This document shows positions 47,459-57,790 of a stretch of DNA of 64,000 nt, one piece after another. This stretch comes from Kitagawia praeruptora (Eukaryota > Streptophyta > Magnoliopsida > Apiales > Apiaceae). Each line of letters begins with the position of its first letter. Positions within the stretch are counted from its first letter, which is position 1. The stretch spans positions 72,628,001-72,692,000 of the forward strand of contig CM075351.1 in the NCBI GenBank assembly GCA_037693485.1, written 5' to 3'. The notes below the pieces were generated by a model, which was given only the letters and a program-made list of their open reading frames with translations, did not search any database and was not told the DNA's origin. The position numbers were made by a program, and so were the translations under genes.

Positions 47459-48068
47459 CTATACTATTATATTAAAGCCGAAACATTGTAAATTTTGATT
47501 TTCTGTTTGGTTATCCTATTTATTAAAATAATAGTATTGATTTTCTGTTTGGTTATCCTATTTATTAAAATAAATAATAACATAATATAATTAATGATAA
47601 TTAACCTATTGTCTTTTTCACAAAAAAATGTTGTATGATATCTTTCAATCATTAATATTTTATTTCTAAATAAAACATGTTACCATTTTGATTTAAAACT
47701 AATCTTATAATCATTAATATATACTCCAAAATATAACACCATGTTAGATCTAATGATTAGATATATTTATGATTAATTTATTAATTAATCAATAATAATC
47801 GTTGGATGTAATTATTATGTATATTTTATGATTAAAGTACTTTACTAAAAATTCAAATTTCGAATCCCGTCAATGACATATTTAACTTAAAATTCTATAA
47901 TATAAATTTTAAATCATGCATTTCATTAACTAGATTTATATTAAATTATTTTAAAATAATATTAAAATAATTTTTATAAAATAACGATTATATAAAAACG
48001 TAATTATAGCATAAATTTTATAACATATTAAAAGAAACTCATGCATCGCACTGGTTATAAGTTAGTAG
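47459..48068 (+). mobile_element. Helitron-like non-autonomous element
   Basis: The left end TCTATACTATTATATTAAAG matches the TC-starting 5' end of many plant Helitrons. The right part has CTCATGCATCGCACTGGTTA, like the TGCATCGCACGGGT hairpin before Helitron 3' ends, though the final CTAGT is degraded (TTAGTAG). A 44-bp direct duplication (TTTTCTGTTTGGTTATCCTA unit) lies at about 47497-47570. Non-coding. Confidence 0.5.
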
Positions 48069-48850
48069 TTATATTAAAGCAGAAAGATTGAAAGTTTGTA
48101 GGTTTGGTTATCCTAATTATTAAAATAAGTAATAATATAATATATTTAATGGTAATTATTCGATTGCCTTTTTCCCAATTACTTTTAGTTAAAGATATTA
48201 TCTTTTATAAACACCTAAAAACATCAATAATTCTACCATATCTTTCGATAATTAATATTTACTTTTTAATTAAAATACGTTATCCTTTTTTATTTAAAAC
48301 TAATTTTACAATCATTACTATATACCCAAAAATATCACACCATATTTTTCAATTATTAATAAAATATATTAAAAATCCGTATACGTTGTTTATAATAAGG
48401 AAACATTAGTGTAATTCGCAAACATGAGTATATTTAATTATATTAAATTAAAATTATTAAAATTATTAAAAATTATGATGATATAAAAACATGATTGTAA
48501 TATTAAATAAAATTTATAAAATAATAAAGAAAATCTGTGCAATGAAAGTTTATCGGTTCGGTTTTCGGCAAGATTATCCTAATTATTGAAATAAATTATA
48601 AAATAATATAATTAATGATAATTAGAAATTGTCTTTTTAATTAAAAGTCGTTTATTTTTAATTGATGATATTACCTTTTATAAACATCTAAAACATTATA
48701 TATTTCAATCAGTAATATTTTTCTAATTAAAACACGTTAACTTTTAATTTAAAATATAATCCTTCAATAATTAATATATACCCAAAAATTCTCACAATAT
48801 CTTCTAATCACTAACAAAATATAATAGAAATCCGTATAGAACGAATAATG
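48069..48850. repeat. Two further diverged copies of the Helitron-like unit
   Basis: TTATATTAAAGCAGAAAGAT, with GGTTATCCTAATTATTAAAA, starts near 48071. A third, weaker copy (AAGATTATCCTAATTATTGA) starts near 48570. They share the order TTATCCTA, TAATATAATTAATG, TTGTCTTTT, ATATTACCTTTTATAAACA. Probably serial Helitron remnants. Confidence 0.5.
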
Positions 48851-49209
48851 ATCGTTAGATTTTTTTGATAAAAATAACTAAAAATAAGTAATATATATTT
48901 AAACGGACATTTAAGCGAATCAAAATTAAAAATTAAAACTATGCAGTAGTAAGTAATAAGAATTTAAACCTAAAATATTTTTAATTAAAAAGGTATTGTT
49001 AATACATAATTATAATTATAATCATATTAAATAAATATTAATATTTTTAAAACTAAAAATTAGTATTTCAACATCATTTTGATTGCTTAATGACCGTTTA
49101 ATCGGCTTGATAGGCCGCTTAATTTTAAAAACGTTTAATGACATACTTGGCCGCTTTAAAATCAAAATATTTTAATGTCCGATTTCGCATAAGCTAATGC
49201 TTAAGGGAC
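48851..49209. other. AT-rich DNA without genes
   Basis: Nothing recognised beyond CGCTTAATTT/GACCGTTTAATCGGCTT phrases near 49090-49150. Confidence 0.5.
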
Positions 49210-49434
49210 TTAGGGGGTGTTTGGCAAATTTTACATTCAACTTATAAGTTACTTATTTCGGGAAAAATTTCGTATTTACATACTTTTTTTTAGAAAAAAA
49301 TGTGTATCGGGAGTTTAATATTCGTTATCTTGCAAAAATAAGTTACTTATTTCAGAAAAAAGTACATATTTCCTAACTTTTTTCCAGAATAAGTAACTTA
49401 TTTCTGAAAAATAAGATTTTCCAAACGGGCCCTT
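49210..49434. mobile_element. hAT-like MITE with GTTTGG ends
   Basis: Ends AGGGGGTGTTTGGCAAATTT and AGATTTTCCAAACGGGCCCT are inverted. The interior repeats AAGTAACTTATTTC and its complement. A clean target duplication was not found. The element at 58994-59210 has the same design. Confidence 0.6.
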
Positions 49435-50365
49435 AATGCGTTTTTTTATAACACTTGTATGTAAAAATACCTAATTCTTTGAAAATAATTTCAAAATGTT
49501 AACTGAAATTGTAAATGAGGTTGCACAAGCTTAAAATCGGTTGCAAATGAGATTACAAATGCCATGTTGCAAATGTTACAACCGTATTTTAAAAAAAAAT
49601 TGCAACTTGGGTATTTTTGAAAAAAGCTTCTACATTTTATCAAACTATTTTTTTTTTATTCTTACTCAAAATTAGTGTAAAAATTGACAAATTAATAGGT
49701 CAAAAAAATTAAATATTCTAAATATCGAAAAAAATATATACATAAATGATAAATGCAATTTCTATGTACAGCATATTTATTATTGTTCACATTTTTTCAA
49801 AATTAGTATTTTTGACATCGTCCAGTTGCATTCTACTGATTTCACGTGTTATATGTTCAAGACGAATAAAAAAGTATCGAATTACATCCTGTTCATCCTT
49901 GGTGTAGGTTATGCACCTTCATGGCTCTTCAAAGTTTTTATATTCCCATATGAAGTCTTGAACCTTTTAAGCAAGACATGCTTTATAGAACACTACCAGT
50001 CTACCACACTCACCTTTGTTAACTGCAAAGAATTTTTCACAAACTTTTTTTTCCTTTTGAATTTTCTAAATCTGAACTATGACTTTATTTTATTTTTCAA
50101 ATAAACCTTTTCAAACCTCCCATATATTTTGTTTCTGTCTTCCGGGAAAAAGAGCCAATGTGGTTCATCATCAGAAAGTTATTAGGTAGAACACGTGTAC
50201 ACCGGCACATCACATGACCTGGCTCCAATAGAGATGTTCTTCTTTAAGAAAAAAATTAAGCAAATCAGTAAACTAATCTCATTTTAACTTCATATGTTGA
50301 TAGTCAATCTCTGTTGTATAGTAAGGGATTAGTTAATAATGCTAATGAACCTTTTATATTGCCAG
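49435..50365. other. Upstream region of the NLP gene
   Basis: AT-rich DNA with no coding segment I can assign. The 5' part of the gene (first NLP exons, start codon, promoter) should lie here but was not recognised. 49740-49960 resembles 300-499. A possible splice acceptor TTTATATTGCCAG ends at 50365. Confidence 0.45.
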
Positions 50366-52574
50366 GGCGAATGGTCGCACTTAGAACAAGTCTAAATGTT
50401 ACTATAAATAAAGATCCAATGAAGAAGAGTTGCATAATCTCAACATCATATTCTTTTTCTTTGCAAAGCATTATGATATTTAATTTTGGTCGTGATGAGG
50501 TAACTAGTAATGATAAAGATATAGGGAACACACTGATTCAGTTCTGGGAAGCAAGCAGTGAGACTATTGAAGGTGGTCGAAGATACTGTGAGCTTACCAT
50601 TCCGGAAAATCCATTTGAAATTCTTTCATATGATGGTGGAGGACTTTCTTGGTATCGCATAAACTCAATCGCTTGTACTATAACAATACAACTTGGTGAT
50701 GAACAAGATGACAAGATATTGCAGAGTAAGCAGCCAGAAGGGGTAATTAGCCGCGTATTCAGGTATAAAAGGCCTGAGATGACTCCTAACATATATTTTT
50801 ACTCTAGAAATGAATATCCACATAGAGAGTTTGCTTTAGATTGTGGAATTCGAACTTGTGTTTCCCTCTCTTTAAAACCGTTGATTGTTCTGGCTGCCCT
50901 GGGGGTGTTATCGAACTTGTCTCCACCTGTGAGCAAGACCTTGAAAAATTCAAGCAGTATTTCGACTCATGCTTCTTTGTACAGGTCCGTGATTCAATCC
51001 ATTTGCTCTTGTCTTAAAAATAACACAGTGGCCATCATTACATGGCAATTTCATTCTTTCCTTGCAGAAAATCAGGATGTACACATCAAGAGACAATTTA
51101 ATATACCGATTCATAAGAGCGAATGTAAGTAAGACTTTTGACATGATATGTTCAAATATGTTCTAAGACGATTGTTTGATTAGACGTCTATAATTTTTCT
51201 AATAGGACCTAAATCCTGCACTCCTGGAAATGGATCGTGTCTTGACACTGCTATGTCAAAATTTCCCTCTCCACCTTGCTCAATACTGGGTCATTACAGA
51301 CCCAAACTTAGGAGCCCTTAGTGTAATGTATCAAAAAAGTAATGTGGGCTCCGAAAACTTAACACCCTTTTGTAAGTTCAAAGATGCTTGTTTGCAGACT
51401 CGTTTGAATATAGGTGAAGGTCTTGTTGGCAAAACATATCTTTCCCATAAATCCTTTTTCTGCTGGGATATAACAGAATTCGACATTAATAACTACCCCT
51501 TGGCACACTATGCACGAAGCTGTGGGTCAATTGCTTGTTTTACGATATTCTTGCGCAGCCTTTTCCTACCATGTGGAGAATGTGTACTGGAGTTCTTTCT
51601 TCCCTCTCAAGAAATGACTAGTTATTACCCTCAAACCTTGTTGAGATCTCTACTGGCAACCTTGAAGGATCATATTCAATATTATACAATTTCTTCAGGA
51701 GAAGATTTGGGACAAGTGCTAACAGTTGAATTTATGACCTCTTCTACACAAAATGAACCCGAGCATCTCAACAAAGGGCAGCCAGAGAACTGTCTTCCTC
51801 TCCATAAAGGATCAAAGAATAACCGCAATTTGCAACCGTTGTCTGAATGTGCTACTAAAAAAGATGAGCATGGTCTGAACATAGAAAAGAGTAACTCAAG
51901 AACTGCAACGGGAAAAATATCAAAAAGAGCACCCAACAATGCCGCTGCAATCATCAATCGTTAGTCTTTGTACCTATTTGTTTAGCTCAACATTTCTCAA
52001 CCTTCTTCTTTTCTTTTTTGCTAAGTATTTTCAACCTTCTTCTGTTGTTCTTTTCAGTGAAATATTTGTCCAATTATTCTGTTTTTTCCCTGCTTCACAG
52101 TGGATGAATTGGAAGAAGAATCACCTATCAAGCGTATTGAGCCTCAGTCTCTCAGTTCCAAACCCAAGAGATCTGAAGAAATCTTAGATGAGGGAAACTC
52201 TATGGAGATCGATCATTCAGGCCTGGCAATCACACTGGGAGAGGCTATAAGGTACAGAGGATACAGTGTGGCTGCTAAAAGAGGTAAAATACCTTCATTG
52301 TGCAGAGTAAACTACAAACATTAATACTGTACGAAATATAGTAGTGCTCAAAAATTTATTCTTCTTTCCTCAAAGATTATTATAAATTTATACTTTATTT
52401 GCACTCGACCAAAATAGAAGCTGGAATTTTGTTTTATTGGTGGATTCACAGTAGATGAACCGGTCGAAGATGTTGGGCAGGCTAAAACAGCTGCAGCTGG
52501 TTCCAGTTTACAAACAAGGATATTGCTACCTCAACAACAAGTCGAAGAAGAAACAACGAATTTAGATTCTTCAG
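50366..52574 (+). pseudogene. NLP 5' part: GAF-like N-terminal region (exons 1-5a)
   Basis: Exon 1 reads NTLIQFWEAS, then GVISRVFRYKRPEMTPNIYF and REFALDCGIRTC. These match the NLP pattern G--GRVF---PEWTPNV-YYS--EYPR---AL-Y--RG. At about 50857-50871 the homologous reading moves to the next frame (DCSGCPGGVIELVSTCEQDL), which ends exactly at a donor (50985). Exon 2 is only 19 codons. Exon 3 has LAQYWVITDP, FKDACLQTRLNIGEGLVGKT, DINNYPLAHYARSCG and CVLEFFLPSQ, again NLP hallmarks. Exons 4 and 5a both begin in phase 1 with V/L-D-E and are acidic and Ser/Pro-rich, the linker before RWP-RK. The exon 1 start at 50366 rests only on an acceptor-like sequence. Confidence 0.82.
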
Positions 52575-52800
52575 TGTTAGACAACTACATGATAAAATAG
52601 ATAGAGGATAGTATAGTTCAGAGTTAGTTACATATTAAGGGTAATTCTGTACTTTCAAGATAGTCAGGTTGTTAGATGTATAGATATAAAATAGATACAG
52701 TTAGTTAGAGATTCGGTTCTCTAGCTTGTGTATATAACATCTTGTACAGTTCATTTTTCATTAATGAGAAAGTTTGATGTTCACAGTATACATTTCTATA
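52575..52800 (+). repeat. 5' LTR of the young Copia element
   Basis: 226 bp. A GTGTATATAACATC TATA-like box lies at about 52728, and a poly(A)-like TTCATTAATGAGAAAG near the end. Followed without gap by the initiator-Met primer site. Confidence 0.93.
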
Positions 52801-53059
52801 TGGTATCAGAGCGAAAGATCTCTGTATATGCTTATCTTCCGCCATTAAAGCTTCATTGAAGCTTCGTTCTCAAAGCTTCATTTCTTCAGTTCATCATTTT
52901 CTTGCCTGTTGATTGTTTACACTCATCAGGTTCTATCGTTTCTTGCGAATTGATTCATCTTTGTTGATTGTTTTCGTTGTTTGTTTGTGTTGATCTTGTA
53001 GTATTTTTCATTGATCTTGCTTGTTGTGTTTCTTCTCTGAGACATTTTATCAAACACTT

Positions 53060-56000
53060 ATGGCTGCTCTTGATTCCAACACTACTGATTCTGATCTTGA
53101 GAATGATTATCCTTCAATCGTTCTTGATGCTAGTCATCCTTTGTATCTTCATCCTTCTGATCATCCTGGTCAAGTTCTTGTTACAGTTGCTCTAAATGGA
53201 GAGAATTTCAATGAATGGAAGCGGTCAATGTCTCTTGCTCTTTCTGCGAAAAACAAATTAGGTTTTGTTACTGGTAAATTCAAGATTCCAGGTGAATCAT
53301 CTTCTTACTTTGCTCATTGGCAACGATGTAACGATATGATCATTACTTGGCTACTTAATTCAATTGTGCCTGAAATTCGTTCAAGTCTAGTGTATATTCC
53401 TCTGGCTAGTGATGTTTGGAATGATATTCACATGCGTTTTTCTCAAAGTAATGGTCCGCGTATATTTGAGTTGAAGAAAGCTTTAGGAGCTCTTACTCAG
53501 GATACTCTGTCAGTTTCTGGTTACTACACAAAGTTTAAGATGCTTTGGGATGATCTGTTGCATGCCTCTAGTATTCCTAAATGTACTTGTGCCTGTGTTT
53601 GTAGTGCTAAACAGCAACAAGAACAGGCTGATGAGGTTATGAAAGTTACACAGTTCTTGATGGGACTTAATGAGATTTATACTAATATTCGAGGTCAGTT
53701 GTTGATGATGACACCAATGCCTCCTCTTACTACTGTTCTGTCTCTTCTTCAACAAGAGGAACGTCAAAGAAGTTGTGTTAATCTTGCTCAACCTTCTGTT
53801 GAATCTGCTGTGCTTATGAGCAAGTCTAGGTTTAACAAACCAGATTTTAAGAAGTTTGATCCTAAACGTTCAGATACTAAGAGGATTCTAGAGTGCACTT
53901 ACTGTCATGGCAAAAATCACACAAGAGATAGGTGTTATCAATTGATTGGATTTCCATCAAAGACTAAGTCATCTACTGGTTCTACTAGAGTTTCACAGAA
54001 TGATCACAAGTTTGTGGCTCAAGTTGCTTCTACTTCTCCTGTGTCTGATAAATCTGATGTTACTCCTCAGAGTTCTGATCTTGCTACTGGAAACTGTTTG
54101 TCTACTGCTCAGTATCAACAATTGCTAACACTTCTTAATCAGAGTCAGATTTCTCAGGTTTCATCTGATTCTACTCCACAATCAGGTAGATCTCATTTCT
54201 GTTCATATCTGACTTCTGTGTGTCTTATTAACTGTCATTCTCCACAAGATTGGATTATTAGGTCTGATAATGGTTCCGAATTTTTCAATCAGCAAATGAA
54301 TGCTTTGTTTCAGTCTTATGGTATTACTCATCAAAGTTCTTGCATTGAGACTCCACAACAGAATGGTAGGGCAGAACGAAAACATAAGCACCTTCTTTCT
54401 GTTGCTCGAGCACTCAAATTTCATTCTCATGTTCCAATTCACTTATGGGGAGATTGTTTACTCACTGCTACCTATATTATTAATAGGACTCCTTCTTCAA
54501 TACTTCATAATAAGACACCTTATGAAGCTTTATTTCATAAACCTCCATCTTATAGTCATATGAAAGTTTTTGGCTGTCTTGCATATGCTTCTACTCTGTC
54601 TAAAAGACAAGATAAGTTTGCTGCTAGAGCTTCCAAGTGTGTTTTTCTTGGATATTCTCAACATAAAAAGGGTTATAAACTTATGAATTTAGAAACAGGG
54701 AACATGTTTGTTTCTAGAGATGTCTTCTTTTATGAGTCTATATTTCCTTTTACTACTACTGGTTCTTCTATCACTTCCATGTTTCCTGCTTCAACGTCTT
54801 TTGTAGATGATTTACAATCTGCTGTGTCAATATCCACACCTCAATCTTCACAATCTATATCCTCACAGTCTAACCAGTCTGCAAATGATATTCACTTTTC
54901 TGGTTCATCTGATCAGTCTCCTATGTCTCATTCATCTGATTTTTCAAATGATACTTCACACGTTTCTCCTAATGTTCCTAATGTCCCTAATGTTCCTAAT
55001 GTTCCTAATGTCCCTGTTTTGGATGTGGTTCCAACTGTTAGGCCATCTAGAACTAAAGCTTTGCCTGCAAAGTTCTCAGACTATACTGGTCTTCCTAAAA
55101 CTCTTCAGAAAACATGTTCCTCTATAGTTCAATATCCAATTCAATCCTTTGATTCTGCAAGTCAGTTTCATAATTCTTATAAGGTTTTTGTTGCAAACTC
55201 CATGGCTATCAAAGAACCTTTGTTTTATTCTCAAGCTGTTAAGGACTCTAACTGGTGCAAAGCTATGCAATTAGAGCTTAATGCTCTAGAAGCAAATAGG
55301 ACTTGGGAAATAACTTCTTTACCACCTGGTAAAACAGTGGTTGGTTGCAGATGGATATATAAAGTCAAGTACAAACCTGATGGCACCTTGGAGAGATATA
55401 AGGCTAGACTGGTTGCACAAGGTTTTACTCAAACTGCTGGTTTGGACTATTTTCAAACCTTTGCACCTGTTGCCAAAATGGCAACTGTTCGTCTGATTTT
55501 GTCTCTAGCTGCAATTCAAAATTGGTCTATTCATCAACTAGACATTACAAATGCTTTTTTGAATGGTGATTTGCATGAAGAGGTATATATGAGGGTTCCA
55601 CCAGGGGTTCCTATTCCTTCTTCTTTTACTGGTTTTAATCCTGTTTGTCGATTGATTAAGTCTATCTATGGTCTTAAACAATCTCCTAGGGAGTGGTTTG
55701 ATAAGTTTTCAGCTGCTGTTCTTCAATTTGGCTTTACACAGTCAAGGGGGGATACATCTATGTTCTATCTACATACATCTACATCTGTAACAGTTCTCTT
55801 GGTATATGTAGATGATATAATTTTGACTGGTTCCTGTGTCAAGCAAATTGCAACTGTTAAAGAGTTTCTTGCTTCTCAGTTTAAGCTCAAGGACTTAGGT
55901 CATTTAAACTACTTTCTTGGACTTGAAGTTGCTAGATCTTCAGACGGTATATATATTCATCAGAGGAAATATGCACTGAATTTGCTGGAAAATACTGGAT

Positions 56001-56809
56001 TACTAGGTGCTAAACCAAGTGCTATTACTATGGAATCTCAGCATAAACTTCATGAATCTTCGGGTGATATCTTACCAGATGCTATGAAATATAGAAGGTT
56101 GGTTGGACAGCTGATTTATCTAACAATAACAAGACCAGATATTTCTTATCCAGTACACATACTCAGTCAGTTTATGGCTCAACCTACTGATGTTCATTGG
56201 CAAGCTGCACTGAAGTTAGTAAGGTACATAAAAGGAAATCCAGGACAAGGTTTGTTTCTTTCAGCTAATAGTTCATTAACTCTGAAGTCTTTCTGTGATG
56301 CTGACTGGGCAACATGTCCTATGACTAGAAGGTCATTATCAGGATATTGTGTGATGTTAGGAGATTCTTTAATATCTTGGAAGTGTAAGAAGCAAACAAC
56401 AGTAGCTAGATCCTCTGCAGAAGCAGAATACAGAGCATTAGCTACAACCTTGTGTGAAGTCACCTGGCTGTATAATCTACTAAAAGAAATTCATTTCAAG
56501 ATTCCAAGACCAATTCCCATGTATTGTGATAATACATCTGCTATACATATAGCTGAAAATCCAGTGTTGCATGAACGAACAAAGCATATAGAGTTGGATT
56601 GTCACTTTATTCGAGATAAAGTGAAGGAAGGCTTAGTTCAACCTGTGTATTTATCTACAACACAACAACCTGCAGATTTGCTTACTAAACCTCTCTCTGC
56701 AGCAAGATTGTCATATCTATTAAGCAAATTCGGAGTTCGAAACATGTTCAGACCTACCAATTTGAAGGAGGGTGTTAGACAGCTACATGATAAAATAGAT
56801 AGAGGATAG
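53060..56809 (+). CDS. Copia Gag-Pol polyprotein with internal in-frame deletion
   Basis: ATG 53060 (MAALDSNTTDSD) opens an uninterrupted frame of about 1249 codons ending in the 3' LTR. Order: Gag (NGENFNEWKRSMSLAL, DVWNDIHMRFSQSNGPRIFE), CCHC knuckle CTYCHGKNHTRDRC, then directly WII-RSDNGSEFF. It continues with the integrase C-terminal half (PQQNGRAERKH), linker with VPNVPNVPNVP repeats, reverse transcriptase (ARLVAQGFTQ, LVYVDDIILTGS) and RNase H (SFCDADWATC, SSAEAEYRALA, HIELDCHFIRDKV). The protease DSG motif, the HHCC zinc region and the first integrase Asp are missing, yet the frame is intact. Full-length relatives have a few hundred more codons. It could still make Gag and reverse transcriptase/RNase H, but not process or integrate by itself. 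Confidence 0.93.
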   Translation: MAALDSNTTDSDLENDYPSIVLDASHPLYLHPSDHPGQVLVTVALNGENFNEWKRSMSLALSAKNKLGFVTGKFKIPGESSSYFAHWQRCNDMIITWLLNSIVPEIRSSLVYIPLASDVWNDIHMRFSQSNGPRIFELKKALGALTQDTLSVSGYYTKFKMLWDDLLHASSIPKCTCACVCSAKQQQEQADEVMKVTQFLMGLNEIYTNIRGQLLMMTPMPPLTTVLSLLQQEERQRSCVNLAQPSVESAVLMSKSRFNKPDFKKFDPKRSDTKRILECTYCHGKNHTRDRCYQLIGFPSKTKSSTGSTRVSQNDHKFVAQVASTSPVSDKSDVTPQSSDLATGNCLSTAQYQQLLTLLNQSQISQVSSDSTPQSGRSHFCSYLTSVCLINCHSPQDWIIRSDNGSEFFNQQMNALFQSYGITHQSSCIETPQQNGRAERKHKHLLSVARALKFHSHVPIHLWGDCLLTATYIINRTPSSILHNKTPYEALFHKPPSYSHMKVFGCLAYASTLSKRQDKFAARASKCVFLGYSQHKKGYKLMNLETGNMFVSRDVFFYESIFPFTTTGSSITSMFPASTSFVDDLQSAVSISTPQSSQSISSQSNQSANDIHFSGSSDQSPMSHSSDFSNDTSHVSPNVPNVPNVPNVPNVPVLDVVPTVRPSRTKALPAKFSDYTGLPKTLQKTCSSIVQYPIQSFDSASQFHNSYKVFVANSMAIKEPLFYSQAVKDSNWCKAMQLELNALEANRTWEITSLPPGKTVVGCRWIYKVKYKPDGTLERYKARLVAQGFTQTAGLDYFQTFAPVAKMATVRLILSLAAIQNWSIHQLDITNAFLNGDLHEEVYMRVPPGVPIPSSFTGFNPVCRLIKSIYGLKQSPREWFDKFSAAVLQFGFTQSRGDTSMFYLHTSTSVTVLLVYVDDIILTGSCVKQIATVKEFLASQFKLKDLGHLNYFLGLEVARSSDGIYIHQRKYALNLLENTGLLGAKPSAITMESQHKLHESSGDILPDAMKYRRLVGQLIYLTITRPDISYPVHILSQFMAQPTDVHWQAALKLVRYIKGNPGQGLFLSANSSLTLKSFCDADWATCPMTRRSLSGYCVMLGDSLISWKCKKQTTVARSSAEAEYRALATTLCEVTWLYNLLKEIHFKIPRPIPMYCDNTSAIHIAENPVLHERTKHIELDCHFIRDKVKEGLVQPVYLSTTQQPADLLTKPLSAARLSYLLSKFGVRNMFRPTNLKEGVRQLHDKIDRG

Positions 56810-56998
56810 TATAGTTCAGAGTTAGTTACATATTAAGGGTAATTCTGTACTTTCAAGATAGTCAGGTTGTTAGATGTATAGATATAAAATAGATACAGTT
56901 AGTTAGAGATTCGGTTCTCTAGCTTGTGTATATAACATCTTGTACAGTTCATTTTTCATTAATGAGAAAGTTTGATGTTCACAGTATACATTTCTATA
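56773..56998 (+). repeat. 3' LTR of the young Copia element
   Basis: 226 bp, one visible difference from the 5' LTR. It contains the last 12 codons of the polyprotein (to 56809). NLP exon 5 resumes at 56999 after the target site. Confidence 0.93.
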
Positions 56999-57790
56999 TT
57001 CAGCTCATAAACTTGTGCTATTGGAAGATGCTTTTCAAATGAAATACAAAATGATAAGTGTGGGAGCAGAAAATGTTGATACAACAATTCAGTTTGCGAG
57101 TGAAACATGCATACACGATAGATTAGAAAGAGAGAAGCAAGTTGAAAAAGAAATCACTTCTGAGAGTCTTAGACAGCATTTTGGAAAACCACTAGATGAT
57201 GTGGCAAAGATATTTAGTGGTAAGTTTTATTCTACCTTGTTCTTGGACTCCTAACTTTCTGCTTACCTTTTTCGAAATGTAACTGCTGTTGGAATATCAT
57301 TTTCTGTTTTCTAATTTTTTCTATTTCAGTCAGTCGATCTACATTTAAGCGCAAATGTAGAGAAATTGGTATCAAAAGGTGGAAAAATGGCAAAAGAAGG
57401 ATGGATGACAAAAATTCCTCTAAGCTCAGAGAAAGATTAAATGCTATGGAACCAATTAGAAGACACGTTTCTTGTTCAGGCATTTCTCCCATGCACGATA
57501 CAGTTGTTATTGCTGATACAGGCCAAGACTCGAAGAAGATGACTGTAGAGGCCACATACTACGGTGCTACCATAAGGTTTGAACTACCTGGTTCTGGACT
57601 TGCAGACTTAGAAGATAATATCATTGAGAGGCTGCATTTGAAGAGAGAAAGTTTCAGAATCAAGTATCAAGATGACGAGGGTGACTGGATTATAATTGCT
57701 TGTGACAAGGACGTGCAGGAATGTATTGAAATATTACGATCAGTAGAGAAAACAACAATTAAGATGTTGCTAGCTAGATCCGTGTATTAA
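56999..57790 (+). pseudogene. NLP 3' part: RWP-RK and PB1 (exons 5b and 6)
   Basis: Exon 5b continues SAHKLVLLEDAFQMKYKMI and ends with EKEITSESLRQHFGKPLDDV plus AKIFS at donor 57220. Exon 6 starts at 57329 and reads VSRSTFKRKCREIGIKRW, then KNGKRRM. The RWP-RK helix pair is clear, but the signature RWPxRK is replaced by RWKNGK. The PB1 domain follows (MTVEATYYGATIRFELPG ... YQDDEGDWIIIACDKDVQEC) with an intact acidic OPCA motif, while the usual N-terminal PB1 lysine (VKATY) is Glu here. The stop is at 57788-57790. Without the Copia element, frames of 5a and 5b join in phase. The variant signature suggests a divergent or relaxed family member. Confidence 0.85.

Larger units (their letters stand above)
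52575..56998 (+). mobile_element. Young Copia retrotransposon inserted in NLP exon 5
   Basis: LTRs of 226 bp at 52575-52800 and 56773-56998 begin TGTTAGACA and differ at one position that I can see (ACAACTAC versus ACAGCTAC). The 5-bp duplication TTCAG flanks the element (52570-52574, 56999-57003). The LTRs end TTTCTATA instead of the usual CA. The primer site TGGTATCAGAGC (52801-52812) follows the left LTR directly, and TTTGAAGGAGGG (56761-56772) is the polypurine tract. It holds one long open frame that lacks protease and part of integrase. Near-identical LTRs imply very recent insertion, probably moved by a complete relative. Confidence 0.95.
50366..57790 (+). pseudogene. NIN-like protein (NLP, RWP-RK/PB1) gene, disrupted
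   Basis: Exons by GT/AG borders and phase: ...50984, 51068-51124, 51206-51959, 52101-52283, 52452-57219 and 57329-57790. The last but one is interrupted by a Copia element at 52575-56998. Domains in order: the NLP N-terminal GAF-like regulatory region, RWP-RK DNA-binding domain, and C-terminal PB1. NLPs are nuclear transcription factors that activate nitrate-responsive genes. Lesions: a one-base frame change near 50857-50871 in the first visible exon and the Copia insertion in coding sequence. Either would abolish a full protein, so this copy is a pseudogene or a null allele. The 5' start is not identified. Confidence 0.88.

Noticed and set aside
49826..50104. 92-codon open frame upstream of the NLP gene
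   Set aside because: Hydrophobic low-complexity translation of AT-rich DNA; not alignable with the NLP N terminus.
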